From DATEDA01 sp035286595 (GTDB lineage: Bacteria > Pseudomonadota > Gammaproteobacteria > Burkholderiales > SG8-39): a DNA stretch of 28,322 bases. The stretch covers positions 1-28,322 of the forward strand of contig DATEDA010000145.1 in assembly GCA_035286595.1 (NCBI GenBank), given 5' to 3'. This document shows, piece after piece, positions 23,941-28,322 of this stretch. How positions within the stretch are numbered: the first letter of the stretch is position 1; each line of letters starts with the position of its first letter. Under the pieces are notes generated by a model. The model had not been told where the DNA came from, did no database searches, and was given only the letters and a program-made list of their open reading frames with translations. Position numbers and translations under genes: made by a program.

Positions 23941-25152
23941 ATGTTCCTGGAGAACCGCCTCGAGAAACTGGTCGAGAAAGTCCGGGGGACGCAGCCGGTG
24001 CCGCTGCGGCTCAAGCTCTGGAGCGGACAGAGCTACGAGCTCGGCCCGGAGCCGACCGTCACCGTCACCATCCCCAAAGCCTCGGCGCTCCGCTACTTCG
24101 TCTCGCCGGACCTCGGAAAGCTCGGGGAGGCGTACGTCGAAGGGCACATCGACCTGGACGGATCGGTCCACGAGGTGTTCCGGGTCGGCGAGTGCTTCGC
24201 CCGCGTCGCCGCCGACGGCGGGGCGCTCGCGCCGCTCAAGAAGGTCGTCGCCCATACCAAGGCGCGCGACAAGAAGGCGATCCAGTACCACTACGACGTC
24301 TCCAACGACTTCTACGCGCTCTGGCTCGACCGGCGCATGGTGTACTCGTGCGCGTACTTCAAGCGCGAGGACGACAGCCTCGAGGTGGCGCAGGAGCAGA
24401 AGCTCGATCACATCCTGACCAAGCTCGCGCTCAAGCCCGGCGAGCGCCTGCTCGACATCGGTTGCGGCTGGGGCGCCCTCATCCTCCGCGCGGTCGAGAA
24501 GTTCGGCGCGCGCGCGGTCGGGATCACGCTCTCGGAGAATCAGTATGAGTACGTGCAGGCGAAGCTCCGCGAGCTGGGCATCGCCGACCGGTGCGAGGTG
24601 CGGCTGCAGGACTACCGGGACGTGCCGGAGGAGGGTGGGTACGACAAGATCGCCAGTGTCGGCATGTTCGAGCACGTCGGCTTGAGCAATCTCGCCACCT
24701 ACTTCCAGAAGATGCACTCGCTCCTCAAGGACGGCGGACTGGCGCTGAACCACGGGATCACGGCGGTCGATCCGGAGAGCCGCGCGGTGGGGCTGGGCGC
24801 AGGCGACTTCATCGGCCGGTACGTCTTCCCGGACGGCGAGCTGCCGCACATCGGTCTGGTATTGCGCGAGATGGCCGCCGGCGGCTTCGAGGTGGTCGAC
24901 GTCGAGTCCCTGCGGCGTCACTATGCGATGACCACCGCGCTCTGGGCGAGCCGGCTCGAAGCCCAGCAGGCAAGCGCGCGCGCGATCGCCGGGGAGAAAC
25001 GCTACCGGATCTGGTCGGTCTATCTCGCCGGTTGCGCCCACGGCTTCGCCCACAACTGGATGAACATTTACCAGGTGCTCGCCTGCAAGGACGGCGGGCC
25101 GAGGGCGAACCCGCTGCCGCTGACCAGGGACTTCATGTATGGCGCGGGTTGA
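23941..25152 (+). CDS. cfa: Cyclopropane-fatty-acyl-phospholipid synthase
   Basis: A 403-aa methyltransferase. After an N-terminal lipid-binding region (residues 1-100) comes QYHYDVSNDFYALWLDRRMVY, then LLDIGCGWGALILRA (SAM site, 170-184) and GITLSENQYEY. The family's catalytic region continues to KRYRIWSVYLAGCAHGFAHN. It transfers a methylene from SAM onto double bonds of membrane acyl chains. GGGAGGA precedes the ATG. A TAAACT (-10-like) at 23912-23917 is the only promoter candidate. Slightly longer than E. coli Cfa (382 aa). Stress-tolerance membrane modification fits the lipid-rich neighbourhood. Confidence 0.94.
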   Translation: MFLENRLEKLVEKVRGTQPVPLRLKLWSGQSYELGPEPTVTVTIPKASALRYFVSPDLGKLGEAYVEGHIDLDGSVHEVFRVGECFARVAADGGALAPLKKVVAHTKARDKKAIQYHYDVSNDFYALWLDRRMVYSCAYFKREDDSLEVAQEQKLDHILTKLALKPGERLLDIGCGWGALILRAVEKFGARAVGITLSENQYEYVQAKLRELGIADRCEVRLQDYRDVPEEGGYDKIASVGMFEHVGLSNLATYFQKMHSLLKDGGLALNHGITAVDPESRAVGLGAGDFIGRYVFPDGELPHIGLVLREMAAGGFEVVDVESLRRHYAMTTALWASRLEAQQASARAIAGEKRYRIWSVYLAGCAHGFAHNWMNIYQVLACKDGGPRANPLPLTRDFMYGAG

Positions 25153-25183
25153 CGCGTCGTCTCCGCTTCGGCACACTCGGTCC

Positions 25184-25258
25184 ATGATGCTTTCCGCGCT
25201 CCTCCGCCGACGCCGAGTTCCGCCCTCGGCCAGGCGCCTGTGCGCGCGACGACGATGA
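25184..25258 (+). CDS. Putative arginine-rich leader peptide upstream of argD
   Basis: A 24-codon ORF with nine arginines. It ends in three consecutive CGA codons before TGA, and five of its arginines use CGA, otherwise rare in this GC-rich DNA. It is followed after 23 bases by a terminator hairpin and then by argD. A possible promoter, TTGACG (25149-25154), 17 bp, CACACT (25172-25177, weak -10), would start transcription at or near its ATG, so it would be leaderless. No Shine-Dalgarno. Arginine is frequent in GC-rich noise, so this is speculative. The antiterminator alternative is not resolved. Confidence 0.35.
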   Translation: MMLSALLRRRRVPPSARRLCARRR

Positions 25259-25281
25259 GCGGCAGCACTTGAGTCGACGGT

Positions 25282-25318
25282 CGAAGGCCACGGGCAGACC
25301 CTGTGGCCTTCGTGTTTT
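25282..25318 (+). terminator. Intrinsic terminator between cfa and argD
   Basis: CGAAGGCCAC, an 11-nt loop, GTGGCCTTCG, then TGTTTT: a 10-bp stem with a T-rich tail. Its T tract ends 24 bp before the argD ATG, so it may end cfa transcription or act as an attenuator of argD. Confidence 0.75.
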
Positions 25319-25341
25319 CACCTACCGGACGGACAACGCCC

Positions 25342-26526
25342 ATGCAGCTCTCGGACTTCCCGCTGAACGCCCTGATGGAGATCACCTCCCGCCCGCCGCT
25401 CGTCTTCGTGCGCGGCGAGGGTGCTTGGATCTACGACCACCAGGGCCGCAAGTATCTCGACTTCGTGCAGGGCTGGGCGGTCAACTGCCTCGGCCATAGC
25501 CCGCGCGTCATCGTGGACGCGCTCGCCGCGCAGGCCGCCAGGCTGATCAACCCCAGCCCCGCGTTCTGGAACGAGCCGAGCGCGCGGCTCGCGCAGCTCA
25601 TCGTCGCGCATTCGTGCTTCGACCGGGTGTTCTTCACGAACACCGGCGCCGAGGCGAACGAGGGCGCCATCAAGCTCGCCCGGAAGTGGGGAGCGAGGTT
25701 CAAGGGCGGGGCGTACGAGATCATCGCGTTCGACCACGCGTTCCACGGGCGCACGCTGGCCACGATGGCGGCTTCAGGCAAGGCCGGCTGGGACAAGCTC
25801 TTCGAGCCGAAGGTGCCCGGATTTCCGAAGGCCGTGCTGAACGATCTTCGCTCGGTCGAGCGGCTCGTGACCGAGCGGACGGTGGCGGTGATGCTCGAGC
25901 CCATCCAGGGCGAGGCCGGCGTCCTGCCGGCGACCGACGAGTTCCTGAGAGAGCTGCGCGCATTCACGCGGACCCGCGGTTTGCTCCTGATCCTCGACGA
26001 GGTCCAGACCGGGATCGGCAGGACCGGGAAGCTCTTCGGCTACGAGCACGCCGGGATCGAGCCGGACATGATGACCCTCGGCAAGGGGATCGGCGGCGGC
26101 GTGCCGCTCGCCGCGCTCGTCGCCAGGCAGGGCGTGTGCTGCTTCGAGCACGGCGACCAGGGCGGGACCTACAACGGCAATCCGCTCATGACCGCGGTCG
26201 GCTGCGCGGTGATGGAAACCTTGCTGGCGCCGGGGTTTCTCGACGGTGTCGCCGAGCGCGGGCGCCAGCTCACAGGCGGGCTGCAGCAGCTTGCAGCGAA
26301 GCACGGCCTCGGCGAGGTACGCGGCCGCGGGCTCCTCGTCGCGCTCGACCTCGGCCGCGAGGCGGGCGCGAAGGTCGTCGACGCGGCGCGCGAGCGCGGG
26401 CTGCTGATCAACTCGCCGCGGCCCGAGACGCTGCGCTTCATGCCGGCGCTGACGACCACGAGCGCCGAGATCGACGCGATGCTCGGCCTCCTCGACCAGG
26501 CGCTCGGGAGCGTGCTCGCCCGCTAG
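25342..26526 (+). CDS. argD: Acetylornithine aminotransferase (class III)
   Basis: A 394-aa PLP-dependent aminotransferase of class III, the length of ArgD. It shows FFTNTGAEANEGAIKLARKW, the aspartate-containing LILDEVQTGIGRTGKLFGYE, and the PLP lysine Lys248 in TLGKGIGGGVP. It converts N-acetylglutamate semialdehyde with glutamate to N-acetylornithine in arginine synthesis; related enzymes such as succinyldiaminopimelate or succinylornithine aminotransferase have similar sequences. ATG 25342 (MQLSDFPLN) fits family starts better than the earlier in-frame GTG 25303 inside the terminator stem. No ribosome site is evident. The stop codon overlaps that of the convergent TPR gene in a shared CTAG. 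Confidence 0.92.
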   Translation: MQLSDFPLNALMEITSRPPLVFVRGEGAWIYDHQGRKYLDFVQGWAVNCLGHSPRVIVDALAAQAARLINPSPAFWNEPSARLAQLIVAHSCFDRVFFTNTGAEANEGAIKLARKWGARFKGGAYEIIAFDHAFHGRTLATMAASGKAGWDKLFEPKVPGFPKAVLNDLRSVERLVTERTVAVMLEPIQGEAGVLPATDEFLRELRAFTRTRGLLLILDEVQTGIGRTGKLFGYEHAGIEPDMMTLGKGIGGGVPLAALVARQGVCCFEHGDQGGTYNGNPLMTAVGCAVMETLLAPGFLDGVAERGRQLTGGLQQLAAKHGLGEVRGRGLLVALDLGREAGAKVVDAARERGLLINSPRPETLRFMPALTTTSAEIDAMLGLLDQALGSVLAR

Positions 26527-27065
26527 TGCGGGCGCTGGGGACGCTCGGCGAGCAGCGCATCGAGCTCCTTCCGACTCTCCTCGAGGTGCGGATTGAGCCG
26601 GAGCGCGATATCGAGGACGAACGCTGCGGCGTCGGCGCGCCCGTTGGCGGTGCAGAGCTCGGCGAACGAGAGCATCGCGCCGAAGTGGCGCGGCTCGAGC
26701 GCGAGCGCATGGTGGAAGTCGCGCACGCTCTCTTCGTCGCGTTGCTGCATGTAGTAGAGCGTGCCCCGCTTGTGCCAGGCCTCGGCGAAGCCGGGGTGCA
26801 GGGCGATGAGGCGCTCGAGGATGCGCTCGGCCGCCGCGAAGTCGGAGGCGACGATCGCGCGCGTGGCGCGCTCGAGCTCGGCGGCGGCTCGGGCGTCCGG
26901 ATAGGTCATCCACAGCCGCCAGATCTCGTCCTGGGTCGCTTCCGCTCCCGGCGCGGACGCGAGATCCGCGAGCCGGCGGAGGAGGGCGTCGAGTCCGCGA
27001 TGGAGGCGGTGTGACGGCCGCCGCCGCGGTGAAGTCGCGATGAGCTTCAGGGTTTCGGTGTACAT
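26523..27065 (-). CDS. TPR-repeat protein, duplicated copy 2
   Basis: A 180-aa protein with an N-terminal basic segment (LIATSPRRRPSHRLHRGLD) and two or three TPR units: FAEAWHKRGTLYYMQQRDEE, LALEPRHFGAMLSFAEL, LRLNPHLEESRKEL. No signal peptide is visible, so it may be cytoplasmic. The ATG at 27065 is chosen over in-frame TTG 27074 because it leaves the same length as its neighbour. It lies 30 bp after the paralogous gene upstream, probably co-transcribed with it and with dnaE2. Pairs of this kind are typical of proteins whose function is unknown. Convergent with argD (overlapping stop codons). Confidence 0.8.
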   Translation of the reverse strand: MYTETLKLIATSPRRRPSHRLHRGLDALLRRLADLASAPGAEATQDEIWRLWMTYPDARAAAELERATRAIVASDFAAAERILERLIALHPGFAEAWHKRGTLYYMQQRDEESVRDFHHALALEPRHFGAMLSFAELCTANGRADAAAFVLDIALRLNPHLEESRKELDALLAERPQRPH

Positions 27066-27095
27066 CACCGCCAATCTACGCGCGGGCGGCGCCGG

Positions 27096-27638
27096 CTAGT
27101 GCGCCGTCCTGCCCGTTTCTGCGGCAAGTTCCTCGAAAACCGTCCGGACGGCGCCTAAATGCGGGTTGATCCGGAGCGCGGCGTCGAAGGCGAACAGCGC
27201 CGCGGCGCGGTTGCCGTGGCGCAGGCAAATCTGGCCGAACCCGCAGATCGCCCCGAAGTGTCGCGGCTCGAGCTCGAGCGTCCGGCGGATGTCCCGCACG
27301 CTCTCGTCGTCCCGGTTCATCCGGAAGTAGAGCGTCGCGCGCTTGTTCCAGGCCTCGGCGTAGTCCGGATGCGCCTGGACGAGCTCGTCGAGGATCGCCT
27401 CGGCCTCGGCGGGGTCGTGGGCGGCGATGGCGCGGGTCGCACGCTCGAGGCTCTCCTCGGCCGTGGGGTCTGCGTGCGACATCCAGGCACTCCAGATCAG
27501 GGTCTCGATCCGGCTTGCCTCCGGCGCTCCCGGTACGCGCGCGAGCTCGGCGAACAGCCCGTCGAGGCGGCGCGGCAGCGATCGGGCGGGCTTGCGCCCG
27601 GGCAGGGAGAGGATCAGCTTCAGGGTGTCCTCGAGCAC
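27096..27638 (-). CDS. TPR-repeat protein, duplicated copy 1
   Basis: A 180-aa paralogue of the next gene. Shared blocks in order: TLKLILSLPGRKP-like N-terminus, LDGLFAELARVPGAPEA, IWSAWM, LERATRAIAAHDPAEAE, YAEAWNKRATLYFRMNRDDE, LELEPRHFGAICGFGQI, LRINPHL. Same length to the residue as copy 2, which points to tandem duplication followed by divergence. The GTG start at 27638 comes 13 bp after the dnaE2 stop, so it is probably in the same transcript. No export signal visible. Function unknown. Confidence 0.82.
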   Translation of the reverse strand: MLEDTLKLILSLPGRKPARSLPRRLDGLFAELARVPGAPEASRIETLIWSAWMSHADPTAEESLERATRAIAAHDPAEAEAILDELVQAHPDYAEAWNKRATLYFRMNRDDESVRDIRRTLELEPRHFGAICGFGQICLRHGNRAAALFAFDAALRINPHLGAVRTVFEELAAETGRTAH

Positions 27639-27651
27639 GGGGAGAGTGTAC

Positions 27652-28322
27652 TCAATGGAAGTCGCGCGAGCGGGTGGCGAGCCGCCCGAGCAGTGCGCTG
27701 TGATCGACGAGCCTGCGGGCGACGAGGTGCACGACCTCGCCCTCGCGCTCGATCACGCCGTGCACCGTCATCAGCTGCGCGCCGAGGAGCTCGCGGCGCT
27801 GGCGCTCGCCGAGGTCGCGCCAGACGACGACGTTGACGTAGCCGGTCTCGTCCTCGAGCGTCACGAACACCACGCCCGCTGCGGTGTCGGGCCGCTGGCG
27901 GCCGGTGACGATCCCGCAGGTGCGCGCGAGACGGCCGTGCGGGAGGCTCCGGATCTCCTCGGCGGTGGCGAGCCGCATGCGACGCAGCCGGTCGCGCAGC
28001 AAGGCGAGCGGATGCCGGCCGAGCGTGAGGCCGAGGCTCGCGTAGTCGGCAACGAGGTTCTCGCCTTCGGTCGGCGGACGCAGGCGCGGCGCTGCCTCGA
28101 TCACCGGCGCATCGCGGAGCAGCCCGGCCCGGGTTTCGACGCCGGCGACGTCCCAGTACGCGAGTCGCCGGTGCTGCGCGAGCGAATTGAGCGCGCCGGC
28201 GGCGGCGAGGCATTTGAGGTCGCGCTGGTCGAGGCGCGCGCGGCGCGCGAGCTCGTCGACGCTTGCGAACGGCCGCTCCCGCCGCGCGGCGGCGATTCGC
28301 TCCGCCCCGGCCTGGGAGAGGC
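27652..28322 (-). CDS. dnaE2: Error-prone DNA polymerase DnaE2 (C-terminal part; continues beyond window)
   Basis: The last 222 residues of a large polymerase; its 5' end is outside the window. Helix-hairpin-helix region: RRERPFASVDELARRARLDQ, then LKCLAAAGAL. Next the DnaE2-typical NLVADYASLGLTLGRHPLAL, then an OB-fold domain with GVVFVTLEDETGYVNVVVW, and the hallmark end SRDFH. DnaE2 (ImuC) is an SOS-induced translesion polymerase that works with ImuB. ImuA/ImuB, if present, would be upstream outside the window. Two TPR genes follow on the same strand. Family call firm from the C-terminal signature; catalytic residues are not visible here. Confidence 0.93.
   Translation of the reverse strand, partial: LSQAGAERIAAARRERPFASVDELARRARLDQRDLKCLAAAGALNSLAQHRRLAYWDVAGVETRAGLLRDAPVIEAAPRLRPPTEGENLVADYASLGLTLGRHPLALLRDRLRRMRLATAEEIRSLPHGRLARTCGIVTGRQRPDTAAGVVFVTLEDETGYVNVVVWRDLGERQRRELLGAQLMTVHGVIEREGEVVHLVARRLVDHSALLGRLATRSRDFH

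Overview
The window looks like the chromosome of a GC-rich member of the Pseudomonadota, most likely a beta- or gammaproteobacterium close to the Burkholderiales or Nevskiales type. The grounds are the very high GC content with compact operons, a PEP-CTERM protein, a PhaF-type phasin, a PHA-granule family protein, a FFLEELY-motif protein, a DnaE2 polymerase and a Marinobacter-type fatty acyl-CoA reductase. No rRNA, tRNA, CRISPR array, transposase or phage gene was found.

Layout. 1-546 looks like one integron gene cassette on the minus strand (a CPCC-motif protein with part of an attC site), with lower GC than its surroundings. 605-4424 (minus) holds a small unknown protein and the DNA-repair pair MrfB/MrfA (exonuclease and DEXH helicase). 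4507-9251 holds a CigR-like secreted protein, an Hsp20-Lon protein quality-control operon with a possible heat-shock promoter, and a family X DNA polymerase that lacks its PHP domain. 9256-11086 holds small stress-type or hypothetical genes and a well-formed but unrecognised small-RNA gene (about 140 nt, minus strand) with promoter, hairpins and terminator. 11204-15714 is a four-gene operon: aldehyde dehydrogenase, Tat-exported small subunit, GMC alcohol oxidase and membrane-anchored lipase. 16065-16691 is a PEP-CTERM protein preceded by a good sigma-54 promoter.

17306-25152 is the most coherent block: a 663-aa alcohol-forming fatty acyl-CoA reductase (with Bcp peroxiredoxin), a phasin, a TetR regulator, a TPR protein, a wax ester synthase/diacylglycerol acyltransferase, an acyl-CoA-binding protein, a PHA-granule family protein and a cyclopropane fatty acid synthase. 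Together these suggest synthesis and packaging of wax esters (acyl-CoA to fatty alcohol, then ester, then coated inclusion). The upstream lipase/alcohol oxidase/aldehyde dehydrogenase operon has the right activities for breaking the same esters down again. The coupling of the two blocks is inference.

25184-28322 holds argD, preceded by a tiny arginine-rich ORF and a terminator hairpin (possible attenuator), then two tandemly duplicated 180-aa TPR proteins and the C-terminal end of DnaE2, which runs off the window.
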